64,000 nt of DNA. Origin: JAJPJE01 sp963724985 (GTDB lineage Bacteria > Acidobacteriota > Terriglobia > Terriglobales > Acidobacteriaceae). Shown piece by piece: positions 36,747 to 45,142 of the stretch. The notes under the pieces are model-generated. The model was not told the origin of the DNA. It searched no databases and was given only the letters and a program-made list of their open reading frames with translations. The translations under genes were made by a program, and so were the position numbers. The first letter of the stretch is position 1; every line of letters starts with the position of its first letter. Location of the stretch: assembly GCA_963724985.1 (NCBI GenBank), contig CAVRWV010000014.1, positions 1 to 64,000 of the forward strand. The letters are read 5' to 3'.

Positions 36747-37544
36747 TTAGTGAGTGATCGTGCTCACGTCGGGGATTTCGTCGGCCTTCTGTTCCGGACC
36801 TTCGCTTCCCGCCGGCATCTTCGGTGAGCTTTCCAGCAGACGATGATGCACACAATACAGTGCAAGCTCAAGGCGATCGGAGACGCCCAGCTTGTCGTAA
36901 ACCCGGCGCAGATAATTCTTGATTACCTGCTCGGTGGTGCCAATCTCGCGGGCAATATCTTTATTCTTCATGCCCTGCGCCACGCACGAGACAATTAGCA
37001 GCTCTTTCTCCGTGAGCCGATTCTTCGGCTTCGGCGAGAACAGCGCCGCGGTCTGTGTCCGGTACGCTTCGATCACCCAATTGACGCCCTGGTTATCGAG
37101 CCACGTCTCGCCTTGCGCCACTTTCTTCACGCAGCGCACTAGTAGGTCCGGCGCGATCGAAGGCGTAATGATGCCCTTCACGCCGCGCCGCAGATAGTCG
37201 ACTGTCATCGACTCTTCCAGCGACTCGGTAATCACAATTACTTTGAGATCGGGAGCGGCTTTCAGGACAAGCGAAAGGCCTTCCGCTGGATTCGGGACCA
37301 GTCGCGATTCAATGAGCAGCACATCGGCCGGGAATTTCACCACGGTCATCAGCGTCTCATCGAGAGTTTCGGCCTGCCCAATCAGGCGAACGTCGTCTTC
37401 CATGGCGAATACCTTCCGCACACCAACGCGGAAGATCGCCTGGGAGTCAGCCACGATCAGGCGAACCAATCCCTCTGTTGCGGGGGACGACTGTCCGTTG
37501 CCATTCGCGTGGCCATTTGCGCCGTTCGCAGATTCAGCGGCCAT
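36747..37544 (-). CDS. NarL-like regulator with altered receiver (Asp to Glu)
   Basis: A Gly/Asn-rich leader (NGANGHANGNGQ) precedes a receiver domain (residues about 28-145) and a LuxR-type HTH (RLTEKELLIVSCVAQGMKNKDIAREIG). At the phosphorylation site the protein reads ADVLLIESRL, so Glu stands where Asp accepts the phosphate; Asp to Glu changes often mimic the active state. The loop after it is also unusual (VPNPAEG). The regulator may therefore be active without a kinase. It lies 20 nt downstream of the PilZ gene on the same strand. Confidence 0.82.
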   Translation of the reverse strand: MAAESANGANGHANGNGQSSPATEGLVRLIVADSQAIFRVGVRKVFAMEDDVRLIGQAETLDETLMTVVKFPADVLLIESRLVPNPAEGLSLVLKAAPDLKVIVITESLEESMTVDYLRRGVKGIITPSIAPDLLVRCVKKVAQGETWLDNQGVNWVIEAYRTQTAALFSPKPKNRLTEKELLIVSCVAQGMKNKDIAREIGTTEQVIKNYLRRVYDKLGVSDRLELALYCVHHRLLESSPKMPAGSEGPEQKADEIPDVSTITH

Positions 37545-37564
37545 AACTTTCCTCTTGCTTACTC

Positions 37565-37900
37565 TTAGGATCGTTCGAAGTGATACTCGTCGATGATGGC
37601 GGCGACCGACTGCTTGCCATCATCGGGATCGCAACGAATGATCCGTCCAGCCCCACTCACCAGCACATCGTTTGGTGCGCCGATCACATCGGCGGGGATG
37701 GAAATCGTGAACTCGATGTCGGAGCCGATTGCGACTTCGTTATCGAGGTTGAACATCACTCCGGCGGCGGAGATATCGTGCGTCTCCGCATGGATCTCCT
37801 GCGCACCCGATTTCAGGGTTACGGGGAGTTTCAGGGGGAATCGGACAGCGCCTCTCATATTCAAGGGAATGTCGCTTTCAACTCCTGGCAGAGAGTACAT
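37565..37900 (-). CDS. PilZ-domain protein
   Basis: The 111-aa protein has RGAVRFPLKLPVTL in the place of the RxxxR half of the c-di-GMP motif (only one Arg of the pair is clear) and THDISAAGVMF for the D/NxSxxG half. PilZ domains bind c-di-GMP or serve as protein modules. The first Arg is shifted, so binding is uncertain. It precedes the pseudo-receiver regulator and is probably in one operon with it. Confidence 0.75.
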   Translation of the reverse strand: MYSLPGVESDIPLNMRGAVRFPLKLPVTLKSGAQEIHAETHDISAAGVMFNLDNEVAIGSDIEFTISIPADVIGAPNDVLVSGAGRIIRCDPDDGKQSVAAIIDEYHFERS

Positions 37901-38048
37901 CCGGTGGTAAGAGGTTCAAAGTTACGAAAGTGTTTGAGCGCACCCGGTGGGACATGGCTCATGGAAGCCGCAAGTGAGTTGGGCAGAAAGGGTTGGGAGC
38001 GCGGTTCAGTGGAATTCGAAACTAGGTGGAACAAACGCGAAAAATATC

Positions 38049-38097
38049 TTGACATTAGTGTTTATAAGACACTAATTTAGTGTCGTTACAACACTAA
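38049..38097 (+). promoter_or_regulatory. Promoter with two tandem 21-bp palindromic operators before the SPFH operon
   Basis: A TTGACA -35 box (38049-38054) and TAATTT (38073-38078, 18-bp spacing) are overlaid by two perfect palindromes TTAGTGT-N7-ACACTAA at 38055-38075 and 38077-38097. Their centres are 22 bp apart, two helical turns, so dimers would bind the same face. A repressor here would block RNA polymerase. The operon's third gene encodes an NrtR-type regulator, the natural candidate. Confidence 0.8.
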
Positions 38098-38108
38098 TGG
38101 AGGTTGCG

Positions 38109-39065
38109 ATGCTGAGTTTCATGAAAGTCCCGCCCACCACTTATGTTTTGCAGTACAAACACGGCAAGATCAAACGGGAAGGTGTTGGCCTTTCCTTTTT
38201 CTACTACGCGCCGACATCTACGATTGTCGAGATACCGATGGCCAGCGCGGACGTGCCTTTTGTATTTCAGGAAGCGACGGCAGATTTTCAGACCATCAGC
38301 ATTCAGGGCCAACTCACCTACCGCGTTGCTGATCCGAAGAGGCTTTCTTCGTTGCTTGATTTCAGCGTGGACAAGCGCGGCGCTTATGTCTCCGATGATC
38401 CCCGGAAATTGGCGGAGCGTCTCGTTCACGCGCTACAGACACTCACTCGCGCGATCACGCAGCGACTGGTCCTCCGTGATGCTCTGGTCAGTTCCGACTC
38501 TATCGTCGCAGAAGCTCTGGCGAAGTTGCGGGAGTCCGACGCAGTCTCCGCGCTTGGACTGGAGATATTGACTCTCTCGATCCTTACAATCCAGCCCACA
38601 CCCGAAACGAGTCGTGCACTAGAGGCTGAAGCCCGGGAAGCACTGCAGCGTCGCGCGGACGAGGCTATCTATGCTCGTCGCAATGCCGCCGTTGAACAAG
38701 AGCGCCTGATCAAAGAGAGCGAACTGAATACCGAGATCGCTGTCGAAGAAAAGAAACGGCAAATCCGGGAGACACAGATGGCAGCGGAGATCGCCGTTGA
38801 GGAGCAACGCTCACAACTGATTGACCGAAGAGTGGAGAATGAGCATAAGGACGCTGACAGTCGAGCCTATACGTTAACCGAAACTCTAAAGCCTCTGCGC
38901 GGGCTGGACTGGAAGACGCTCATGATGCTCGGTGGCAAAGGCGCAGACCCACGGGCGATGGTTGCACTCGCATTTCAGGAGATGGCTGAGAATGCTCAGA
39001 AAATCGGGGAACTGAACATATCTCCAGACTTGCTCAAGTCTCTAATTGCTACGGCAGGAAAATAG
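38109..39065 (+). CDS. SPFH/band-7 domain protein
   Basis: ATG 38109 (MLSFMKVPPTTYVLQYKHG) is chosen since GGAGG lies 5 nt before it; an ATG at 38097 falls inside the second operator. Residues about 1-170 form an SPFH domain (VLQYKHGKIKREGVGLSFFYYAP ... QLTYRVADPKRL). Residues about 175-260 are a long coiled coil rich in Glu, Arg and Ala (ALQRRADEAIYARRNAAVEQ), then a short helical tail. There is no TM helix, so assembly on membrane or in the cytosol is open. SPFH proteins oligomerise into scaffolds. It ends 1 nt before the NAD-kinase-like gene. Confidence 0.88.
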   Translation: MLSFMKVPPTTYVLQYKHGKIKREGVGLSFFYYAPTSTIVEIPMASADVPFVFQEATADFQTISIQGQLTYRVADPKRLSSLLDFSVDKRGAYVSDDPRKLAERLVHALQTLTRAITQRLVLRDALVSSDSIVAEALAKLRESDAVSALGLEILTLSILTIQPTPETSRALEAEAREALQRRADEAIYARRNAAVEQERLIKESELNTEIAVEEKKRQIRETQMAAEIAVEEQRSQLIDRRVENEHKDADSRAYTLTETLKPLRGLDWKTLMMLGGKGADPRAMVALAFQEMAENAQKIGELNISPDLLKSLIATAGK

Positions 39066-39066
39066 C

Positions 39067-39987
39067 GTGTACAAAAAGCTCGTAATAGTAACGCGCAAAA
39101 CTCGATTGCAGGAACTGGTGGAACGCTTCAACACGCGGACGCAGGCCAAGTTCTATATTGAACATGCAGGGGGCGACTTTGCCGATTACGAACGGGAGGA
39201 CGACGCTTACCGAACGTCGTTGGAAATCCTCCGTCGCTCCCTCGATTTCGAACTACCTCAACAGCTCGTTGACCGGACGTTGGTTCCAACTTTCCAATTC
39301 CAGCAGCAAGATTTGGTGGTCACTCTGGGACAAGATGGCTTGGTGGCAAATGTCGCCAAGTACGTAGGTTCCCAGCCTATCGTTGCCGTGAATCCGGAGC
39401 CGGAAAGGTTTGATGGAATCCTGCTTCCATTTCTGCCTGACCAAGCGCATTCGGCCGTTGCAAATGTGATGGAAGCCCGCGCCAGGGTTCGACAAGTGAC
39501 TTTAGCCGAGGTAAAGCTTGGCGATGGGCAGAAGTTGCTGGCGTTTAACGACCTGTTTGTCGGAGCACGCACTCACGTCTCCGCTCTTTATCGGATCAGC
39601 CAGGGGAGTAAGTCAGAAGTTCAGTCGTCGAGCGGTGTTCTGATTTCCACGGGAGCCGGCTCAACCGGATGGATGTCTTCCGTATTCAACATGGCGTCTG
39701 GAGTCGCGCGCTTTTGCGGCGGAGTGCCCTTGAAGCCCGATCGCATGGAGTGGGAAGACCGTCGGCTCCTTTACGTTGTTCGCGAGCCGTTCATTAGTCG
39801 GCACTCCCAGGCAAGTCTCGTAGCCGGAATGCTACAGTCCGAAGATCAACTGATTCTCGAATCGCTGATGCCTACTGGTGGTGCGATTTTTAGTGACGGC
39901 GTGGAAGCGGACTTTCTGCAGTTCAACTCCGGAGCAAGTGCCAGCGTACGCGCTTCCGAACAGCGCGCGCACCTGGTCGTGATCTGA
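39067..39987 (+). CDS. NAD kinase-like protein
   Basis: A GTG start (VYKKLVIVTRKTRLQELV) 1 nt after the SPFH stop is supported by AGGAA upstream. The kinase motifs are GQDGLV (usual GGDGT), FNDLFVG for the NE/D motif and GVLISTGAGSTGW for the conserved glycine-rich motif. At 306 aa it is longer than bacterial NADK, with an extra N-terminal 80 residues. The first Gly of the GGDG motif is Gln while the catalytic Asp stays, so activity is possible but altered. Role in NADP supply or in another NAD-derived signal is inferred. Confidence 0.85.
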   Translation: MYKKLVIVTRKTRLQELVERFNTRTQAKFYIEHAGGDFADYEREDDAYRTSLEILRRSLDFELPQQLVDRTLVPTFQFQQQDLVVTLGQDGLVANVAKYVGSQPIVAVNPEPERFDGILLPFLPDQAHSAVANVMEARARVRQVTLAEVKLGDGQKLLAFNDLFVGARTHVSALYRISQGSKSEVQSSSGVLISTGAGSTGWMSSVFNMASGVARFCGGVPLKPDRMEWEDRRLLYVVREPFISRHSQASLVAGMLQSEDQLILESLMPTGGAIFSDGVEADFLQFNSGASASVRASEQRAHLVVI

Positions 39988-40007
39988 CTTAAGCCATACA
40001 TAGGGGC

Positions 40008-40667
40008 ATGATGAAGGTTACCGTCGATATCGTCATTTTCACTATTCAGTCGGGGATTCTCAGAGTGCTGCTCGTCAAGCGTTTGATACCACCCTTTTCG
40101 GGGCAGTATGCAATCCCTGGAGGTTTTGTTCACGAGGGTGAGGATCTTGATCAAGCTGCGCTGCGGGAGCTACAGGAAGAGACCGGCGTCACCGATGTTT
40201 ACCTTGAACAGCTCTATTCCTTCGGGTCCCCGGAACGTGATCCGCGGGGGCGAATTGTCACAGTTGCATACTTCGCGCTAATCTCGGCAGACCGGACTCT
40301 GAGGGCGGGCACCGACGCAGCGGAAGCCAAGTGGTGGGCGATCCACGAATTGCCAACACTGGCGTTTGACCACGCACAAATTGTGGAATACGCATTGGAG
40401 CGCCTCCGCAACAAATTGGAATATACGACGGTCGGCTTTCAATTTCTTCCTCGCAAATTCACGCTCACTGACTTGCAGGAAGTCTACGAAGTCATACTGG
40501 GGAAGAAGATCGACAAACGCAACTTCCGCCGAAAAATGGCTCTCCTCAAGATCCTGAAACCCTTGAATGAATACCGCCACGGGGGCCGGAGGCCGGCGCA
40601 ACTCTACCAGTTTGTTGCTTCTCGTTTTGAGAAGCTAAAGGATAAAGGGATACTCTTTCCATTTTGA
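40008..40667 (+). CDS. NrtR-type Nudix/winged-helix regulator
   Basis: ATG 40008 is used; ATG 40011 is equally good after AGGGG. Residues about 1-140 are a Nudix domain with an intact box, GGFVHEGEDLDQAALRELQE then ETGV, and residues about 150-219 a winged helix (FTLTDLQEVYEVILGKKIDKRNFRRKM). This is the build of NrtR, which senses ADP-ribose-type NAD metabolites and represses NAD genes. It closes the SPFH/NADK operon 20 nt after the kinase gene and is the likely binder of the two palindromes at 38055-38097. Confidence 0.88.
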   Translation: MMKVTVDIVIFTIQSGILRVLLVKRLIPPFSGQYAIPGGFVHEGEDLDQAALRELQEETGVTDVYLEQLYSFGSPERDPRGRIVTVAYFALISADRTLRAGTDAAEAKWWAIHELPTLAFDHAQIVEYALERLRNKLEYTTVGFQFLPRKFTLTDLQEVYEVILGKKIDKRNFRRKMALLKILKPLNEYRHGGRRPAQLYQFVASRFEKLKDKGILFPF

Positions 40668-40745
40668 AGATGGGTCCAATCGCTACATATGTGAGCTGGC
40701 GAATTCATTCAGTCCACTGGTCTGCAGGAGCATCCAAAAGCCTGA

Positions 40746-41717
40746 ATGCGAAGAAACAGGCTTGCCTCGACGATTCCGTTCATCTTTTGTTTTGTTTTGC
40801 CGGCAACTGTAAGCCTCCTCTTTTACTCACGCCTGCGCGCCCAGAGCCCATTCGGCCACGAAACCATCACCTCTTCTCAGACTCTTCAAATCGGTGGCGC
40901 TCAGATCCAGGTCGACTTCGCTGAAGGCAAGTTCGACCTGCCCAACTCCGCCCTTCTGCAATGGGTGGATAAGGCGGCTCGTGCCGTCACCGCCTACTAC
41001 GGACGCTTCCCCGTACCGCGCGCCCGGATCTTGATTGTCCCCACAAGCGGACAAGGCATCCACGGAACCACCTGGGGTGACATGCGCGGCTTCCCGGGCT
41101 TCACTCGCATGCGGGTTGGCGCGCACGTCACGCAGTCCGATCTCTCCGACGACTGGACCATGACCCACGAACTCACCCACATGGCCTTCCCCAGCCTGCC
41201 CGACGATCAGCACTGGATGGAAGAGGGCCTTGCCACCTACGTTGAGCCAAACGCTCGCGCCCAGATCGGCGATCTCACTGCGCGGCAGGTTTGGGAGGGT
41301 GTCGTCGACGGCATGCCTAAGGGCGAGCCTCAATCGGGCGACCAGGGATTGGACCGTACGCACACTTGGGGACGAACCTACTGGGGCGGGGCGCTGTTCT
41401 GCCTGGTGGCCGACGTGAGCATTCGCAAAGAAACCGCCAATCGCAAGGGACTGCAGGACGCCCTACGCGCCATCGTGAATGCCGGCGGCACTATCGATCA
41501 CGATTGGCCCCTCGCTCGCGCTCTGGAAGTTGGCGACCGCGCCACCGGCACCACCGTCTTGTCGGATCAGTACAAGAAGTGGAGCGCCGCGCCTGTACAG
41601 GTGGATTTACCGGCGCTCTGGAAAGAACTGGGCATCATTCCCGGTCCAAATGGAGTCACCTTCGACAGCTCCGCACCACAGGCGGCCGTCCGAGAAGCCA
41701 TCACCTCGCAAAAATAG
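40746..41717 (+). CDS. Exported gluzincin-type metallopeptidase
   Basis: A signal segment (IPFIFCFVLPATVSLLFYSRLRAQS) is followed by a domain with HExxH in TMTHELTHMAFPS and, 18 residues on, WMEEGLATYVE, whose Glu fits the third zinc ligand. The fold resembles M1/M61-like peptidases without the N-terminal beta domains. It lies 78 nt after the NrtR gene on the same strand; co-transcription is possible but the join is not tight. Confidence 0.75.
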   Translation: MRRNRLASTIPFIFCFVLPATVSLLFYSRLRAQSPFGHETITSSQTLQIGGAQIQVDFAEGKFDLPNSALLQWVDKAARAVTAYYGRFPVPRARILIVPTSGQGIHGTTWGDMRGFPGFTRMRVGAHVTQSDLSDDWTMTHELTHMAFPSLPDDQHWMEEGLATYVEPNARAQIGDLTARQVWEGVVDGMPKGEPQSGDQGLDRTHTWGRTYWGGALFCLVADVSIRKETANRKGLQDALRAIVNAGGTIDHDWPLARALEVGDRATGTTVLSDQYKKWSAAPVQVDLPALWKELGIIPGPNGVTFDSSAPQAAVREAITSQK

Positions 41718-41816
41718 ATCTGAGAATTTCTTACTGGTTGTCGAAATCGATCTTCCCCCAGGCGTCACTGTGATGAGCGGGCATAATCGCCGCAAAAACC
41801 AAAACGGAGATTCCCA

Positions 41817-42161
41817 ATGCAATACATGCTGCTGATCCATGTGAACGAGGCCGGCTGGCCAACAATGTCGAAAGTCGAACAGGAACAGGGAATGGCTGCT
41901 TATGCCGCCTACAACCAGGCACTCAAGCAAGCCGGGGTGCTGGTGAACAGCAATCGTCTGCAGCCGAGTTCGACGGCGACGATCGTGCGCAGCTCCAATG
42001 GCAAGGCGCAGGTGCTCGATGGTCCTTTCGCAGACTCGAAAGAGCAGCTGGGCGGCTACTATCTCATCGATGTTGCTGATCTCGACGCCGCCAAGTCGTG
42101 GGCTGCACGTTGCCCGGCCACAGGTCATGGAGCGGTTGAAGTGCGCGCAGTCTGGGCATAG
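41817..42161 (+). CDS. YCII-related (DGPF) protein
   Basis: The 114-aa product MQYMLLIHVNEAGWPTMSK has the DGPF motif in KAQVLDGPFADSKEQLGGYYLID and ends VEVRAVW, which defines the DGPF branch of YCII-like ferredoxin folds. These genes are usually linked to ECF42 sigma factors, as here (43165). Exact role unknown. Confidence 0.85.
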   Translation: MQYMLLIHVNEAGWPTMSKVEQEQGMAAYAAYNQALKQAGVLVNSNRLQPSSTATIVRSSNGKAQVLDGPFADSKEQLGGYYLIDVADLDAAKSWAARCPATGHGAVEVRAVWA

Positions 42162-42206
42162 CGCTGTGTGCGTCGTCGAACGGCCTCTTGTGCAAGGAGA
42201 AGAGCA

Positions 42207-42746
42207 ATGTCTAAGAACAACGAATTCTCTCGCCGTCGATTTCTCACAGCTGCGCTTTCCACGGCGGCGCTCACGACTCTACCGGGTCTTTCGATGGCAG
42301 ATAGCAATAAGACGAATGTAAAAGGAGATCAAATGCCGACAGCTTTGACACCGTATCTGTTGTTCGATGGGAAGTGTAAGCAGGCGATGGAGTTTTACGA
42401 ATCCTGTTTCGGCGGGGAACTCACCCTGACGAAAGTTAAGGACTCTGCGGCCAAGGATTTCATGCCGGCAATCCAGCAGGAAAAAGTAGTGAACGCGCGG
42501 CTCAAAAGCGGTAGCGTTGAGATTTCGGCGTCCGACTGGCTGAGACCCGATGAAACTCCAGTTCGCGGTAATACGGTCTGCCTGTTCCTGAGCGGAGGAA
42601 CGCTTCAGGACTTGAAGACCCTGTTCGGAAAACTCTCCGAAGGAGCGGACGTTACCGATCCTTTGAAAGAAATGTTTTTCGGCACCTACGGGGCGCTCAA
42701 CGATAAATTCGGTGTGCGCTGGATGTTTCAGGCGAACAAGGCGTAA
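42207..42746 (+). CDS. PhnB-like VOC-family protein with Tat leader; internal start at 42334
   Basis: From ATG 42207 (AAGGAG upstream) the protein begins with a Tat signal, SRRRFLTAALSTAALTTLPGLSMA. An in-frame ATG at 42334 has its own AAAGGAG 7 nt upstream and starts the usual VOC/PhnB domain (TPYLLFDGKCKQAMEFYESCFGGEL ... FFGTYGALNDKFGVRWMF). PhnB-like proteins are normally cytoplasmic and begin here. The leader may therefore be a remnant of another Tat protein fused in frame, or the gene may yield two forms. The domain is complete. Confidence 0.75.
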   Translation: MSKNNEFSRRRFLTAALSTAALTTLPGLSMADSNKTNVKGDQMPTALTPYLLFDGKCKQAMEFYESCFGGELTLTKVKDSAAKDFMPAIQQEKVVNARLKSGSVEISASDWLRPDETPVRGNTVCLFLSGGTLQDLKTLFGKLSEGADVTDPLKEMFFGTYGALNDKFGVRWMFQANKA

Positions 42747-42778
42747 CAAGACTTGAAATACATCTTGCGGAGATGGCA

Positions 42779-43168
42779 ATGAAATACATGCTGATGGATT
42801 ACGTGCACGAGGGCGGCTGGCCGGAGCTGAGCAGGGGCGAGCAAGAACATTGGCTGGGAGCGTATCGCGCTTATATGGAAGCGATGTCGAAGGCCGGCGT
42901 CCTCAAGAGCAGCGGCGGGCTGCACCCGACCTCGTCGGCAACTACAGTGAGAATTCGCAACGACAAGACGCAGGTGCTCGATGGCCCCTACACAGATACG
43001 AAGGAGCAACTGGGCGGCTTTCACATCATCGACGTTCCTGATCTCGACGCCGCGCTCTCGTGGGCGGCGCGCTCGCCCACTGCGTTGCATGGTGTGGTCG
43101 AAGTGCGCCCGTTGATGGACGGCACCATGCTGACCAGGGACATGAGCGAATTCATGAATCCCAAGTGA
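42779..43168 (+). CDS. YCII-related (DGPF) protein, second copy
   Basis: ATG 42779 (MKYMLMDYVHEGGWPELSRG) follows GGAG; ATG 42773 is also in frame. It has DGPY in KTQVLDGPYTDTKEQLGGFHIID and is about as close to the copy at 41817 as paralogues of one cluster usually are. Its stop codon overlaps the GTG of the sigma-factor gene, which links the two in translation. Confidence 0.85.
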   Translation: MKYMLMDYVHEGGWPELSRGEQEHWLGAYRAYMEAMSKAGVLKSSGGLHPTSSATTVRIRNDKTQVLDGPYTDTKEQLGGFHIIDVPDLDAALSWAARSPTALHGVVEVRPLMDGTMLTRDMSEFMNPK

Positions 43169-44451
43169 GTGCCGTGAAACAACAGCGAGATGACGAGGCT
43201 ATGCGATCCCACGAATCGCACGAACAGGCGCAGATCGCTGCGGACGCAGTCGCGCGTCGCAGTTACGGCAAGCTAGTCGCATATCTCGCGGCGTGGGCGC
43301 GCGACGTTGCGGCGGCCGAGGACGCACTCTCCGAGGCGTTCGCGTCCGCGCTCGCGGATTGGCCCGTGAACGGATGCCCTGCGAATCCCGAAGCGTGGCT
43401 GCTGACCGTCGCTCGCCGAAAAATGATCGACAGTATCCGCGGCCGTCAGCGGCACGAAATTGCTGCCGAGGAGTTGAAGGTGATGTCCGAGGGACTCGAA
43501 GCTGCTGCGGCCGAGGCGGAAATCCCCGACCGTCGCCTCGCGCTGATGTTTGCCTGCGCGCATCCCTCGATCGACCCAGGCATTCGCGCGCCGTTGATTT
43601 TGCAAGTCGTGCTCGGATTCGACGCCGCGCGAATCGGCTCGGCATTCCTTGTGGCTCCCGCAACCATGGGACAGCGCCTGGTCCGCGCAAAAAGCAAAAT
43701 CCGCCAAGCCGGAATTCCGTTTCGCGTTCCCGAGCGTGAAGAGCTAGCTGCTCGTCTGGATACCGTTCTTGATGCGATCTACGCCGCCTTTGCCGAAGGA
43801 TGGATCGATGCCGCTGGGAGCGATGTCGCGCGACGCGATCTTGCTGAAGAAGCGCTCTTTCTCGGGCGGCTGGTAACGGATCTGCTCCCGCGTGAACCAG
43901 AAGCCTTGGGACTGCTGGCTCTGATGTTGTATGCCGAATCCCGTCGTCCCGCGCGCCGCAATGCGCACGGGGAATATGTGCCGCTTGCTGATCAGGACCC
44001 CACGTTATGGGATTCGCAAATGATCTTTGAAGCCGAGACGATCCTCCGCCGCGCGAGCGAAATCGCATCCATCGGTCGCTATCAGCTGGAAGCTGCGTTG
44101 CAGTCCGCGCACGTCTATCGTTGTCGCACCGGTAACGCCGACTGGGAAGAAGTGGTGCAACTCTACGACGTGCTGCTGGGACTCTCCGGCTCGCCGGTGA
44201 TTGCCGTCAATCGTGCGCTCGCCGTAGCGGAGCTGAATGGCGCGCACGAGGCTCTCGAGTTGTTCCAACGATTGTCGGCCGACCCTCGGCTTCACGAATA
44301 TCAGCCGTACTGGGCAGCGCGCGCCGAACTTCTCGTCCGGACTGGGGCACATGCCGAGGCCCGTGAAGCATACGAGATGGCGATCGGTCTCGAACGCGAC
44401 GATGCCGTGCGCAGATTCCTGCGTCAGCGGCAGTCAGCGCTGAAACCCTGA
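43165..44451 (+). CDS. ECF42-type RNA polymerase sigma factor
   Basis: GTG 43165 overlaps the TGA of the preceding gene (GTGA). Sigma region 2 is in SYGKLVAYLAAWARDVAAAEDALSEAF and AWLLTVARRKMIDSIRG. Region 4 (ILQVVLGFDAARIGSAFLV) is followed by an extra C-terminal domain of about 220 residues with TPR-like helices (LYDVLLGLSGSPVIAVNRALAV), the hallmark of ECF42. No anti-sigma gene is seen; ECF42 activity is thought to depend on that C-terminal domain. Length about 428 aa. Confidence 0.87.
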   Translation: MSAVKQQRDDEAMRSHESHEQAQIAADAVARRSYGKLVAYLAAWARDVAAAEDALSEAFASALADWPVNGCPANPEAWLLTVARRKMIDSIRGRQRHEIAAEELKVMSEGLEAAAAEAEIPDRRLALMFACAHPSIDPGIRAPLILQVVLGFDAARIGSAFLVAPATMGQRLVRAKSKIRQAGIPFRVPEREELAARLDTVLDAIYAAFAEGWIDAAGSDVARRDLAEEALFLGRLVTDLLPREPEALGLLALMLYAESRRPARRNAHGEYVPLADQDPTLWDSQMIFEAETILRRASEIASIGRYQLEAALQSAHVYRCRTGNADWEEVVQLYDVLLGLSGSPVIAVNRALAVAELNGAHEALELFQRLSADPRLHEYQPYWAARAELLVRTGAHAEAREAYEMAIGLERDDAVRRFLRQRQSALKP

Positions 44452-45142
44452 GGCCGACATACTTGTAAAAACCGGGCTGAAAATCCCATTATGGGAGGTC
44501 CCATGGGGTACCCCCTCCCCCCTCGTCCCGCATTCTAAAGGACTTAGAGGCATGGGATAAGGCTCGTCCCGGCAAACAAAGGAGTTAGTCCCATCGTCCC
44601 GCATAACAAAGGAGTTAGCTCGGCCGAAGACCAGTTTCTCAGTATTTCAGTACGTCAGTCTTTCAGTTTCGATTCCAAGCATTCAGTGGAGGGAATAGGG
44701 ATACCTCGCTTGCGCTCGGTATGACAGATCCTCGCTTGCGCTCGGATAGAAAGAACAGTTGTCAGTTGCTAGTTGTTCGGTACGTCAGTTCGGTAGTCTT
44801 CCAATCCCGAGCATTCGCGGAGGGAATAGGGATACCTCGCTTGCGCTCGGTATGACAGATCCTCACTTACGCTCGGATAGGAAGAACAGTTGTCAGTTGC
44901 TAGTTGTTAGTTGTAAGAAAAAGCAAAGTCAAAAGCGCCCCGAACTCGGCCTATCTCTATTGTGACAAATTCGAGGGGACCTACTAGACACTTTCCCGAA
45001 GTTTATTTCTGGAATGGAATGAAAAGGTTAGCAGGATTTGTGGCGGATGAAGGGCTTGACAAGATTTGTGCCGAAGGCTGTGGACGCCAGTAGTCCGACA
45101 GTCTTCACTGAAAGACTGATTGACTGACGGACTGAGCGACTA
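44452..45142. repeat. 691-bp repeat-rich intergenic region
   Basis: The stretch between convergent genes has no gene. A unit of about 95 bp starting GGAGGGAATAGGG occurs at 44688 and again at 44819 (131-bp period) with few differences. Each unit contains CCTCGCTTGCGCTCGG twice (the second copy in the later unit slightly altered), and CAGT/ACTG words recur around it (44636-44672 and 45095-45140, the latter inverted). These can fold into hairpins and may stop transcription from both sides. Confidence 0.65.

Noticed and set aside
38097..38108. SPFH gene start at ATG 38097
   Set aside because: This ATG lies at the end of the second operator and would place the Shine-Dalgarno sequence inside the coding region; ATG 38109 has GGAGG at the right spacing.
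44640..45140. CRISPR array
   Set aside because: The repeated unit occurs only twice with a 131-bp period, words are degenerate, there are no uniform spacers and no cas genes.
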